Below, in pieces: positions 7,958 through 16,163 of a stretch of DNA of 23,599 bases. Position 1 is the stretch's first letter; every line of letters begins with the position of its first letter. The stretch comes from Ruminococcaceae bacterium UBA3329 (GTDB taxonomy: Bacteria > Bacillota > Clostridia > Oscillospirales > Acutalibacteraceae), in assembly GCA_002361875.1 (NCBI GenBank), contig DERX01000089.1:995-24593 (forward strand). The letters run 5' to 3'. The notes beneath the pieces are model-generated. The model was not told the origin of the DNA. It ran no database searches and saw only the letters and a program-made list of their open reading frames with translations. The position numbers were made by a program, and so were the translations under genes.

Positions 7958-9592
7958 ATGACAATTGTAGATTTATTGGAAAGAAACAGCCGCGAACACG
8001 GAAATAACACCGCACTCGTGGAAATTGACCCCGAAACTTCGGATAACCGCCGCCACACCTGGCGTGATTATGAGCTTGTTGAGCCGACAAGGCGCTCATA
8101 TTACAGAGCTGAAATCACTTGGGCGGTATTCAACGAAAAAGCAAACCGCTTTGCAAACGCTTTAATAAATTTAGGAATAGGCAAGGGCGATAAGGTTGCA
8201 ATTCTTTTAATGAACTGTCTTGAATGGCTCCCTATTTATTTCGGTATTCTTAAAACGGGAGCTATGGCTGTTCCGCTGAATTTCCGATATGCATCTGATG
8301 AAATAAAATACTGCGTTGATTTGGCAGAGGCTGATATGCTTGTTTTCGGTCCTGAATTTATCGGCAGAGTTGAAAAAATTGCAGAGGAAATCAGTAAAAA
8401 CAGACTTCTTATATATGTTGGTGACGGATGTCCCACATTTGCTGAAAATTATTACAGTCTTACTGCGGATTCAAGCAGTCTTAACCCTGAAATTCCGCTG
8501 ACTGAAGATGATTATGCGGCTATATATTTCTCTTCGGGTACAACAGGTTTCCCGAAAGCAATACTTCATAAGCACCGCTCTTTAATTCACTCTTGCAGAG
8601 TTGAACAAAATCACCATTCACAGACAAGTGACGATGTTTTTCTGTGCATACCGCCCCTTTACCACACGGGCGCAAAAATGCATTGGTTCGGCTCGCTTAT
8701 CAGCTGTTCAAAGGCAGTTTTGCTTAAAGGCACCAAACCCGAATTCATTTTAGACGCCGCATCAAAAGAAAAATGCACAATAGTTTGGCTGCTTGTTCCG
8801 TGGGCACAGGATATTTTGAACGCTCTTGATTCAGGCAAGCTCAAATTAGAGGATTATGACCTTTCTTCTTGGCGGCTTATGCACATCGGTGCGCAGCCTG
8901 TTCCGCAAAGCCTTATTAAGCATTGGCTTGAATATTTCCCGAATCATCAGTATGACACAAACTACGGCCTTTCCGAATCCATTGGACCCGGTGCTGTTCA
9001 TTTAGGCGTTGAAAATGTACATAAAGTAGGCGCAATCGGAATCCCCGGTTACGGCTGGCAGGTCAAAATCGTTGACGAAAACGACAACGAGGTTACAGGG
9101 CAAAATGTCGGCGAGCTTTGCGTTAAAGGCGACGGCGTAATGGAATGTTATTACAGAGACCCCGAAGCCACGGCAAAGTCATTAAAGGACGGCTGGCTTT
9201 ACACAGGCGATATGGCAATGCGTGACGAGGACGGCTTTATTTATCTTGTTGACAGGAAAAAAGATGTTATTATTATGGGCGGTGAAAACCTTTATCCCGT
9301 TCAGATTGAGGACTTTATCCGCACCTGCAACAAAGTAAGCGATGTAGCGGTTATCGGTCTTCCCGATGAGCGTCTCGGCGAGATTGCCGCCGCTATTATT
9401 AAAATCAAGGACGGAATGACAGCGACAGAGGAAGAAATCAACGAATTTTGTCTCGGTCTGCCACGTTACAAGCGTCCGAGAAAGATTATTTTTGCGGACG
9501 TTCCCCGTAACCCTACGGGTAAAATCGAAAAACCGCTTCTTCGTAAAATTTACGGCGCAGACCATTTGATTGCAGATCAAAATGCTCGCTGA
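7958..9592 (+). CDS. AMP-forming acyl-CoA synthetase (ANL superfamily)
   Basis: A 544-residue ATP-dependent acid:CoA ligase that forms an acyl-adenylate and then an acyl-CoA. Visible signatures are the phosphate-binding loop FSSGTTGFPK (191-200), YGLSE (336-340), YTGD (415-418), the hinge DRKKD (432-436) with MGGENLYPVQIED after it, and the catalytic C-terminal lysine in NPTGKIEK (Lys522). Close relatives are annotated as fatty-acid or cyclohexanecarboxylate/aryl-acid ligases; substrate cannot be assigned. About 25 extra residues (near 33-55, TWRDYELVEP...) separate two N-terminal segments. The ATG has AAAGGTG five bases upstream. It is the first gene of a six-gene operon and is followed after about 40 bases by a sodium symporter, suggesting that the imported carboxylate is its substrate. 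The same operon has a second, different ligase near its end. Confidence 0.85.
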   Translation: MTIVDLLERNSREHGNNTALVEIDPETSDNRRHTWRDYELVEPTRRSYYRAEITWAVFNEKANRFANALINLGIGKGDKVAILLMNCLEWLPIYFGILKTGAMAVPLNFRYASDEIKYCVDLAEADMLVFGPEFIGRVEKIAEEISKNRLLIYVGDGCPTFAENYYSLTADSSSLNPEIPLTEDDYAAIYFSSGTTGFPKAILHKHRSLIHSCRVEQNHHSQTSDDVFLCIPPLYHTGAKMHWFGSLISCSKAVLLKGTKPEFILDAASKEKCTIVWLLVPWAQDILNALDSGKLKLEDYDLSSWRLMHIGAQPVPQSLIKHWLEYFPNHQYDTNYGLSESIGPGAVHLGVENVHKVGAIGIPGYGWQVKIVDENDNEVTGQNVGELCVKGDGVMECYYRDPEATAKSLKDGWLYTGDMAMRDEDGFIYLVDRKKDVIIMGGENLYPVQIEDFIRTCNKVSDVAVIGLPDERLGEIAAAIIKIKDGMTATEEEINEFCLGLPRYKRPRKIIFADVPRNPTGKIEKPLLRKIYGADHLIADQNAR

Positions 9593-9631
9593 TAATGTTA
9601 TAATAAATTCGCATTCAAAAGGAGAATGAAA

Positions 9632-11200
9632 ATGAATTCAGCAATGATTATTACGTCTGTGCTTATCGTGTGCTTTTTCGCAATTATGATAGTTATAGGC
9701 GTACGCTCACGAAAGCACGCAACCGATGTTAACGGCTTTGTGCTCGGCTCCCGTTCGGTAGGACCGTGGCTCAGCGCATTTGCATACGGCACATCTTATT
9801 TCTCAGCCGTTATATTTGTCGGCTATGCAGGTCAGTTTGGCTGGAACTTCGGTCTTTCTTCAACGTGGATTGGTCTCGGCAACGCATTTATCGGTTCACT
9901 GCTCGCTTGGAGCATCCTCGGCAGACGAACAAGAATTATGACTCAGCACTTAGGCTCAAAAACAATGCCTGAATTTTTCGGCGAAAGATTCCGCTCAAAG
10001 AGTCTTAAAATTGCGGCTTCGGTTATTACATTTGTATTCCTTATTCCGTATACAGCGTCGCTTTTCAACGGTCTTTCAAGACTTTTCTCAATGGCATACA
10101 ACGGAATTGACTACTCCGTATGCGTTATTGTAATGTCTGTGCTTACAGGTATTTATGTGCTTATAGGCGGATATATGGCGACGGCTATAAACGACTTTAT
10201 TCAGGGTCTTATAATGCTCGGCGGTATTGTTGCGGTTATTCTCGCAGTCCTTCATGACAACGGCGGACTTCTTGCGGCGACAAAGGCTCTCGCCGCAACA
10301 GAGGGCGACGCAGGCTGGCTCGGCGCATACTCCTCATTCCTCGGTCCGAATCCCGTTTTCCTTTTATTCGTTGTTCTTCTTACATCTCTCGGCACTTGGG
10401 GACTTCCGCAGATGGTAGGCAAGTTCTACGCTATTAAAAATGAGGACTCCATTAAAAAAGGTACTGTAATTTCAACACTTTTCGCAATTATTGTTGCGGG
10501 CGGCTGCTATTTCCTCGGCGGCTTCGGTAGGCTTTATGACATTGATGTAAAGGCAAACGGCTTTGACGCTGTTATACCCACAATGCTTTCGACACTTTCC
10601 CCTGTTATTATTGCAGTAGTTATTGTGCTTGTGCTTTCTGCATCAATGTCCACGCTTTCCTCGCTTGTTCTCACAAGCGGCTCAACGGTTACTCTTGACC
10701 TTATTGCGCCCATGCGCAAAAAGCCGCTTTCCGAAAAGAAAAAAATGCTCATAATGAGAGCGTTAATTGTTGTATTTATAGTTATTTCAGCCGTTATTGC
10801 GATTAAACAGGCAAAGAGCAAGAGCTTATTTATTGCTCAGATGATGGGCGTTTCGTGGGGTGCGCTTGCAGGCGCTTTCCTCGCTCCGTTCCTTTACGGT
10901 CTTTACTGGAAAAAGACAACAAAGGCTGCGGTTGTTGTTTCATTTATATACGGTGTAGGTCTTGAAATTATTCAGCTTTGCATATCCTTAGGTGCATTCA
11001 AATTCGCTGACGGATCATTCCTTTCATTCGTATTCACAAACTCGCTTTATTCAGGTGTATTTGCAATGGTAGGCGGTTTGATTATAGTTCCCATAGTAAG
11101 CCTTCTTACTCAGAAAACTCTTCCTGAGGGAACAGACAAAATGTTCAGCTGCTATGACAGCACAACTACGGTAGAAATTACCGACAGTCTCGGTAAATAA
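9632..11200 (+). CDS. Sodium:solute symporter family transporter
   Basis: A 522-residue membrane protein of the sodium:solute symporter (SSS, PutP/PanF-like) family with roughly 12-13 hydrophobic segments. Family marks are the N-terminal VNGFVLGSRSVGPWLSAFAYG segment, the GGYMATAINDFIQG segment, the LGTWGLPQM helix and the LSASMSTLSS helix, whose serines/threonine correspond to the Na2 sodium site in this fold. I prefer the ATG at 9632 to the one at 9626, because GGAG at 9621-9624 is seven bases from 9632 but only one from 9626. It lies between the acyl-CoA ligase and iorA. The context suggests a carboxylate substrate (aryl acid, fatty acid or an amino acid), but SSS substrates cannot be deduced from sequence alone. 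There is no signal of truncation. Confidence 0.88.
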   Translation: MNSAMIITSVLIVCFFAIMIVIGVRSRKHATDVNGFVLGSRSVGPWLSAFAYGTSYFSAVIFVGYAGQFGWNFGLSSTWIGLGNAFIGSLLAWSILGRRTRIMTQHLGSKTMPEFFGERFRSKSLKIAASVITFVFLIPYTASLFNGLSRLFSMAYNGIDYSVCVIVMSVLTGIYVLIGGYMATAINDFIQGLIMLGGIVAVILAVLHDNGGLLAATKALAATEGDAGWLGAYSSFLGPNPVFLLFVVLLTSLGTWGLPQMVGKFYAIKNEDSIKKGTVISTLFAIIVAGGCYFLGGFGRLYDIDVKANGFDAVIPTMLSTLSPVIIAVVIVLVLSASMSTLSSLVLTSGSTVTLDLIAPMRKKPLSEKKKMLIMRALIVVFIVISAVIAIKQAKSKSLFIAQMMGVSWGALAGAFLAPFLYGLYWKKTTKAAVVVSFIYGVGLEIIQLCISLGAFKFADGSFLSFVFTNSLYSGVFAMVGGLIIVPIVSLLTQKTLPEGTDKMFSCYDSTTTVEITDSLGK

Positions 11201-11230
11201 CAGTAAAATATATATTAAAAGGTGATAAAT

Positions 11231-12967
11231 TTGAAAAAACTAATGCTCGGCAATGAAGCAATTGCCCGCGGTCTTTACGAAGCAGGTGTTAAGGTTGTAT
11301 CAAGCTACCCCGGTACACCCTCCACCGAAATCACGGAGTTTGCCGCAAAGTATGACGAAATATACTGCGAATGGGCACCCAACGAAAAGGTTGCAACAGA
11401 GGTTGCATTCGGTGCGTCGCTTCGAGGGGTTCGAAGTGCGTGCGCAATGAAGCATGTAGGTCTTAATGTTGCGGCTGACCCGCTATTTACACTTTCCTAC
11501 ACAGGTGTTAACGGCGGAATGGTTTTGTTCGTAGCCGATGACCCTGCAATGCACTCTTCGCAGAATGAGCAGGATTCACGCCACTATGCAATTGCCGCAA
11601 AGGTTCCGATGTTAGAGCCTGCGGACTCGGCAGAGGCAAAGGATTTTGTCAAAGAGGCATACCGTATTTCCGAAGAATACGACACTCCGGTTATTATTCG
11701 TATGTGCACAAGAATTGCACACTCACAAGGCAGTGTCGAGCTTTGCGAAAGAGAAGAAAAGGATTTGCCCGCATACGAAAAAAATCCGCAGAAATACATA
11801 ATGGCGCCTGCAAATGCAGTAAAACGCCATCCGTTTGTTGAGGAAAGAACGAAAAAGCTTTCCGCACTCGGCGAAACAAGTCCTCTTAACAGAGTCGAAA
11901 TGGCTGAGTCCGAAATCGGTATTATCTGCTCGGGCACTTGCTACCAATATGTTAAAGAGGTTTTCGGCGACAGCGTTTCAGTGCTCAAATTAGGTCTTGT
12001 AAATCCGCTGCCTGTTGATTTAATCAAAAATTTCGCAAATAGCGTTAAAAATCTTTATGTTATTGAAGAGCTTGACCCGATTATTGAAACGCATTTAAAC
12101 ACAATCGGTGTTAAATGCATCGGCAAAGAGATGTTCTCTATACTCGGTGAATTTAACCAGAATACTATCCGCAAGGCGTTCGGTATTCCCGTTCCCGAAA
12201 ATACTGCAACCGATACGCCTATTCCCGTTCGTCCGCCCGTTATGTGCTCGGGCTGTCCGCACAGAGGACTGTTCTACACACTCTCAAAGCATAAAATTAC
12301 AACACTCGGCGACATCGGCTGTTATACACTCGGCAGTGCCGCACCGCTGTTTGCTCTTGACTCAACCCTTTGTATGGGTGCTTCCGTATCGGGTATTCAC
12401 GGCTTTAATAAGGCAGGCGGAAAGAACAGCGAAGAAAAGACCGTCTGCGTTATCGGCGACTCCACCTTTATGCATTCGGGTATGACGGGACTTGTAAATA
12501 TTGCTTATAACAATTCAAACTCTACCGTTATTATTCTTGACAACTCAATTACGGGTATGACGGGGCATCAGCAGAACCCCACAACAGGCTATAACATTAA
12601 GGGCGAGCCTGCAGCGGCTGTTAATCTTGAAGAGCTTTGCCACGCAATCGGCATCCAGAGAGTAAGAGTTGTTGACCCGTATAACCTTAAAGAGTGCGAG
12701 GACGCAATTCTTGAGGAGCTTCAAGTTCCCGCTCCGTCGGTTATCATTTCAAGAAGACCGTGTATGCTTCTGAAATATGTTAAACCGAAGCCTCCTGTTA
12801 AGGTTAATACAGACAAATGTGTCGGCTGTAAAATGTGCATGAAGATAGGCTGTCCGTCAATCAGTATGAAGAACGGCAAGGCGCACATTGACTTTACACA
12901 GTGCGTAGGCTGTGATGTTTGCACGCAGATGTGCAAAATAGGCGCAATCGAAAAGGGGGACAGATAA
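11231..12967 (+). CDS. iorA: Indolepyruvate ferredoxin oxidoreductase, alpha subunit
   Basis: A 578-residue alpha subunit of an aryl-pyruvate:ferredoxin oxidoreductase (aryl-pyruvate + CoA + oxidised ferredoxin to aryl-acetyl-CoA + CO2 + reduced ferredoxin). Order: N-terminal pyruvate-oxidoreductase-type domain from GNEAIARG, with SSYPGTPSTEI and EWAPNEKVA; a middle domain; the CSGCPHRG motif (339-346); TPP-binding motif GDSTFMHSGMTG to DNS (409-439); and a C-terminal two-cluster ferredoxin domain with Cys530, 533, 536, 541 and Cys558, 561, 564, 568. I chose the TTG at 11231 rather than the upstream GTG (11222), because AAAGGTGA is five bases before TTG, as at the first gene of the operon, and the N terminus MKKLMLGNEAIARG matches the family. 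Only one base separates its stop from iorB. It can run oxidatively (amino-acid fermentation) or reductively (aryl-acid carboxylation). Confidence 0.95.
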   Translation: MKKLMLGNEAIARGLYEAGVKVVSSYPGTPSTEITEFAAKYDEIYCEWAPNEKVATEVAFGASLRGVRSACAMKHVGLNVAADPLFTLSYTGVNGGMVLFVADDPAMHSSQNEQDSRHYAIAAKVPMLEPADSAEAKDFVKEAYRISEEYDTPVIIRMCTRIAHSQGSVELCEREEKDLPAYEKNPQKYIMAPANAVKRHPFVEERTKKLSALGETSPLNRVEMAESEIGIICSGTCYQYVKEVFGDSVSVLKLGLVNPLPVDLIKNFANSVKNLYVIEELDPIIETHLNTIGVKCIGKEMFSILGEFNQNTIRKAFGIPVPENTATDTPIPVRPPVMCSGCPHRGLFYTLSKHKITTLGDIGCYTLGSAAPLFALDSTLCMGASVSGIHGFNKAGGKNSEEKTVCVIGDSTFMHSGMTGLVNIAYNNSNSTVIILDNSITGMTGHQQNPTTGYNIKGEPAAAVNLEELCHAIGIQRVRVVDPYNLKECEDAILEELQVPAPSVIISRRPCMLLKYVKPKPPVKVNTDKCVGCKMCMKIGCPSISMKNGKAHIDFTQCVGCDVCTQMCKIGAIEKGDR

Positions 12968-12968
12968 A

Positions 12969-13541
12969 ATGAGCACTAAAAATATTATGATTGTCGGCGT
13001 AGGCGGTCAGGGCAGCTTGCTTGCAAGTAAGCTTTTAGGCTCACTGCTTACAGACGAAGGATTTGACGTTAAAGTAAGCGAGGTTCACGGAATGAGCCAG
13101 CGCGGCGGTTCAGTTGTCACTTATGTCCGTTTCGGTGAAAAGGTTTACTCCCCCGTTATTTCCGAAGGTGAGGCAGATGTTATTGTTTCATTTGAAAAGA
13201 TTGAAGCCGCAAGACACCTTAATTGCCTTAAAAAAGACGGTAAAATCATTGTAAACACTCAGGAAATCGACCCGATGCCCGTAATTACGGGAGCAGCTAC
13301 ATACCCCACGGACATTATTGACGAAATGAAATCAAAAGGAGTATTTGTTGACGCTCTTGACGCACTTTCACTTGCAGAACAGGCAGGCAATTCAAAGAGT
13401 GTTAATATAGTTCTTATGGGCAGAGTTGCAAAGTATTTTGACATTCCTTATGAAAAATGGATTGCGGCTATCGAAAAGAATGTTAAACCGCAATTTGTTG
13501 AGATAAATAAAAGAGCCTTCGATTTAGGCTATCATGCATAA
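12969..13541 (+). CDS. iorB: Indolepyruvate ferredoxin oxidoreductase, beta subunit
   Basis: A 190-residue beta (gamma-type) subunit that pairs with IorA. The N terminus has GVGGQGSLLASKLL (10-23), followed by EVHGMSQRGGSVVTYVRFG (38-56), the two hallmark stretches of the pyruvate/ketoisovalerate-type catalytic gamma domain. Length matches stand-alone IorB proteins. The start ATG follows the iorA stop by one base, and its Shine-Dalgarno (AAAAGGGGGA, 12951-12960) lies inside iorA, so the two subunits are made from one message at linked rates. The phenylacetate-CoA-ligase-like gene follows after 15 bases. Nothing is missing or truncated. Confidence 0.94.
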   Translation: MSTKNIMIVGVGGQGSLLASKLLGSLLTDEGFDVKVSEVHGMSQRGGSVVTYVRFGEKVYSPVISEGEADVIVSFEKIEAARHLNCLKKDGKIIVNTQEIDPMPVITGAATYPTDIIDEMKSKGVFVDALDALSLAEQAGNSKSVNIVLMGRVAKYFDIPYEKWIAAIEKNVKPQFVEINKRAFDLGYHA

Positions 13542-13556
13542 AAAGGAGCGAAAAAA

Positions 13557-14864
13557 ATGGGAAATTACTATCAGCCCGAAATTGAAACCGCCTCTCGCGA
13601 GAAGATTTTGGAAATCCAGAACGAAAAAATTGTAAAGCAGGTTCGCCATGTATATGAAAACGTGCCTTACTACAAAAAGCTTATGGATGAAAAGGGCGTT
13701 ACTCCCGATGACATTAAAAGCGTTGATGACATTAAAAAACTGCCTTTCTTAACCAAAGCTGACCTTCGTGAGGCTTACCCCTACGGACTTCTCGGCACAG
13801 ACCTTAAAAACTGTGTTCGTATTCAGTCAACCTCAGGTACAACAGGCAAAAGAGTTGTTGCATTTTACACTCAGCATGACATTGACCTTTGGGAGGACTG
13901 CTGTGCACGTGCCATTGTTGCGGCAGGCGGCACAAACGAGGACGTTTGTCAGGTTTGCTACGGCTACGGTCTTTTCACAGGCGGTGCAGGTCTTCACGGC
14001 GGCTCACACAAGGTTGGCTGTTTAACTCTTCCTATGTCGTCAGGCAACACAGACCGTCAAATTCAGTTTATGATGGATTTAGGCTCAACAATTCTTTGCT
14101 GTACCCCCTCTTACGCCGCATATATCGGCGAATCGCTTGCAGAAGCAGGCTATAGCCCCTCGGACAATAAGCTCAAAGCAGGTATTTTCGGCGCCGAGCC
14201 TTGGACTGAAGAAATGCGCAGAAGCATTGAAAAGAGCCTTGGCATTAAAGCGTACGACATTTACGGTCTTACTGAAACAAGCGGCCCCGGTGTATCGTTC
14301 GAGTGCGAAGAGCAGACGGGTATGCACATAAATGAAGACCATTTCTATGCTGAAATCATTGACCCCGAAACGGGTGAGGTTCTCCCCGAAGGCTCAAAGG
14401 GCGAGCTTGTATTTACATCTCTTGACAAAGAGGCCTTCCCGCTTCTTCGGTACAGAACAAGAGATATTTGCGTTCTTACACGTAAAAAATGCTCCTGCGG
14501 CAGAACCCACGTTAAAATGTGCAAGCCTATGGGCAGAAGCGACGATATGCTCATAATCCGCGGTGTTAACGTATTCCCCAGCCAGATTGAAACCGTTCTT
14601 CTCAACGAGGGTTATACGCCTAACTACCAAATCATTGTTGACCGTGTTAACAACAGCGACACACTTGACATAAATGTTGAGTTTGCTCCCGACCAATTCT
14701 CAGACAAGGTAAGCGATACTCAGAGCAAAGAAAAGGCTTTGGAGGGCGCAATGAGAACAATGCTGGGCATCGGTCCGAAGGTTCATTTAGTACCGCCTAA
14801 ATCCGTTATCCGCAGTGAGGGCAAGGCAGTAAGAGTTATTGACAAGCGTAAGCTTCACGATTAA
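13557..14864 (+). CDS. paaK: Phenylacetate-CoA ligase family protein
   Basis: A 435-residue AMP-forming aryl-acid CoA ligase of the PaaK group (phenylacetate + ATP + CoA to phenylacetyl-CoA). Signatures are the phosphate loop STSGTTGKR (91-99), YGLTE with TSGPGVSFEC after it (236-250), LLRYRTRDI (296-304), a CSCGRTH segment (312-318) typical of PaaK, and GRSDDMLIIRGVNVFPSQIE (326-345), where the small C-terminal domain begins. Lys423 in EGKAVRV sits where the C-terminal catalytic lysine is expected. Length is normal for PaaK. It follows iorAB by 15 bases with AAAAGGAG upstream. Known PaaK-IOR pairings act on phenylacetate, 4-hydroxyphenylacetate or indoleacetate, so any aryl-acetate is plausible. 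The last codons and stop are followed by a near-identical 19-base copy (see the repeat entry). Confidence 0.88.
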   Translation: MGNYYQPEIETASREKILEIQNEKIVKQVRHVYENVPYYKKLMDEKGVTPDDIKSVDDIKKLPFLTKADLREAYPYGLLGTDLKNCVRIQSTSGTTGKRVVAFYTQHDIDLWEDCCARAIVAAGGTNEDVCQVCYGYGLFTGGAGLHGGSHKVGCLTLPMSSGNTDRQIQFMMDLGSTILCCTPSYAAYIGESLAEAGYSPSDNKLKAGIFGAEPWTEEMRRSIEKSLGIKAYDIYGLTETSGPGVSFECEEQTGMHINEDHFYAEIIDPETGEVLPEGSKGELVFTSLDKEAFPLLRYRTRDICVLTRKKCSCGRTHVKMCKPMGRSDDMLIIRGVNVFPSQIETVLLNEGYTPNYQIIVDRVNNSDTLDINVEFAPDQFSDKVSDTQSKEKALEGAMRTMLGIGPKVHLVPPKSVIRSEGKAVRVIDKRKLHD

Positions 14865-14883
14865 GCGTAAACTTCACTATTAA
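14846..14883 (+). repeat. Tandem 19-base duplication spanning the paaK stop codon
   Basis: GCGTAAGCTTCACGATTAA (14846-14864) is followed directly by GCGTAAACTTCACTATTAA (14865-14883), a 17/19 match. The first copy contains the final paaK codons and stop; the second is a non-coding duplicate that ends next to the Shine-Dalgarno of the ACT gene. Confidence 0.9.
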
Positions 14884-14898
14884 ATAAGGAGTATTATT

Positions 14899-15318
14899 AT
14901 GGCTATTAAACAGTTATCTGTATTTGTTGAAAACAAACCCGGCAAGCTTTTGGAAATTGTAAAAGCACTCGCAGGCGCAAAGGTTAACATCAGAGCAATG
15001 AGCATTGCCGATACAAAGGATTTCGGCATTCTCCGTTTAATCGTATCGGATACCGACAAGGCAAAGGAAATTCTTTCCGATGACTGCGTTGTCACGGTTA
15101 CACCTGTTATTGCCGCCGAAATGAGCGACAAAGCAGGTGCGCTTTCAAGCATTTTAGAGGATTTCGGCTACGAAAACATCAATATTGAATATATGTATGC
15201 GTTCACTGCGTCAACCGAACTCGGAGCTTATGTAGTTCTCCGTGTTGACGACAACGACGCCGCCGAAAGAATCCTTAAAAGCAAGGGTATTTCTGTTCTT
15301 GACAGTCTTGCGATTTAA
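14899..15318 (+). CDS. Tandem ACT-domain protein, probable amino-acid sensor
   Basis: A 139-residue protein made of two ACT domains and nothing else: ACT1 about residues 4-68, with ENKPGKL (11-17) and the following NIRAMSIAD strand, and ACT2 about 70-135, with SDKAGAL (76-82) and INIEYMYAF. ACT domains bind amino acids, usually to control enzymes. Such double-ACT proteins commonly sit next to paaK/ior genes, so an aromatic amino acid is the likely ligand (inference from context). It has no DNA-binding domain and would need to act on a partner, perhaps the ligase or IOR. The ATG is preceded by AAGGAG about nine bases upstream. It is the last gene of the operon; a GC-rich hairpin with a T-rich tail begins about 16 bases after the stop. 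Confidence 0.88.
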   Translation: MAIKQLSVFVENKPGKLLEIVKALAGAKVNIRAMSIADTKDFGILRLIVSDTDKAKEILSDDCVVTVTPVIAAEMSDKAGALSSILEDFGYENINIEYMYAFTASTELGAYVVLRVDDNDAAERILKSKGISVLDSLAI

Positions 15319-15333
15319 AGCTAAAATAAGAAT

Positions 15334-15370
15334 AGTAGGGCGGGGGGCTTGCTCCCGCCGTTGCTTTTTA
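15334..15370 (+). terminator. REP-like hairpin acting as probable terminator of the aryl-acid operon
   Basis: From AGTAGGG at 15334, bases 15339-15346 pair with 15352-15359 (eight pairs, one G-U) across a five-base loop, followed by GTTGCTTTTTATATTT. It is positioned just after the ACT gene. The same sequence recurs inverted at 15448-15473. Confidence 0.7.
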
Positions 15371-15473
15371 TATTTATTTTCTTTATATCAGCAAAATATA
15401 CGGCATCAGTACACTATAACAAGTCCGGATACAAAATTGTTTTTTTTCGGCGGGAGCAAGCCCCCGCCCTACT
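15334..15473. repeat. Inverted pair of REP-like hairpin elements
   Basis: Copy 1 (15334-15360, AGTAGGGCGGGGGG...CCCGCCG) and copy 2 (15448-15473, reverse orientation) differ only by one G in the central run. They bound an AT-rich, non-repetitive 87-base core with no open frame of interest. Each arm is itself a hairpin, as in paired REP/BIME arrangements. Together with the flanking bases this accounts for the whole space between the ACT gene and the nitroreductase. Confidence 0.85.
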
Positions 15474-15532
15474 TATAAAAAACAGAAAATATGTGATACA
15501 ATAATTATATACTTTTATTCGGAGATGATTTT

Positions 15533-16045
15533 ATGGAATTTTCAGAGGTAATCAAAAGCCGCTATTCCTGCAAAAAATTCGACGGCAGGAAAATAAACGA
15601 AGAGCAGCTGAAATACATTCTTGAGGCGGGAAGACTGGCTCCTACTGCCAAAAACTCGCAGGAACAGTGCATATATGTAATTGAGAGTGAAGAATCGCTT
15701 GCTAAAATTGACGCCGCCACTCCCTGCCGTTACAATGCAGGCACAGTCTTGGTTGTCGCATTTGACAAGAACGGCGCTTACTTTTACCCGCGCTCAACAC
15801 GGGATTCAGGCATTGAGGATGCGACTATTGTAGCAACTCATATGATTTTAGCTGCGGCTGACATAGGCGTCCAAAGCTGTTGGATAAACAATTTTAATCC
15901 CGAAGAGCTGAAAGCCTCTTTAAGCTTGCCCGAATCCGAGGAAATACTTATGCTCCTTGATTTAGGCTTTGCCGCCGAGAGCGCAGGCGCTCTTCCGAAT
16001 CATAACAGCAGAAAAGGACTTTCTGAAACCGTAAAATATATATAA
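15533..16045 (+). CDS. Nitroreductase-family FMN oxidoreductase
   Basis: A 170-residue flavoprotein of the nitroreductase family. The N terminus SRYSCKKFDGRKI (9-21) matches the R-x-S-x-R/K FMN-phosphate motif. APTAKNSQEQ (36-45) gives the conserved N-Q flavin contacts, and the helix EDATIVATHMILAAADIGVQSCWI (95-118) matches the family dimer helix. The ending LLDLGF followed by a short tail is also typical. Length is slightly short but within range for small Clostridia members. GGAG lies eight bases before the ATG. It is separated from the operon upstream by the hairpin pair and stands alone, so no pathway can be assigned; members reduce quinones, flavins or nitroaromatics with NAD(P)H. Confidence 0.85.
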   Translation: MEFSEVIKSRYSCKKFDGRKINEEQLKYILEAGRLAPTAKNSQEQCIYVIESEESLAKIDAATPCRYNAGTVLVVAFDKNGAYFYPRSTRDSGIEDATIVATHMILAAADIGVQSCWINNFNPEELKASLSLPESEEILMLLDLGFAAESAGALPNHNSRKGLSETVKYI

Positions 16046-16163
16046 TTGCCGAAAAGCATAAAACGCAACGGCGAATTGACAATTTGTAAAGCTCAATTGG
16101 TAGACCGCAACCGTAAAAAAATATACAATTAAGCTACAAAATAAAACCACGGAGGATGGAATT

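Noticed and set aside
12108..12485. 125-residue plus-strand open frame inside iorA in another frame
   Set aside because: It is fully within the conserved TPP domain of iorA, with no start signal and a composition unlike the neighbours.
16088..16105. tRNA-like stretch AAGCTCAATTGGTAGA upstream of the XRE gene, resembling a tRNA D-arm
   Set aside because: No matching acceptor stem, anticodon stem or GGTTCAA-type T-arm follows; the downstream bases are A-rich and cannot fold into a cloverleaf. At most it is a chance match or a relic.
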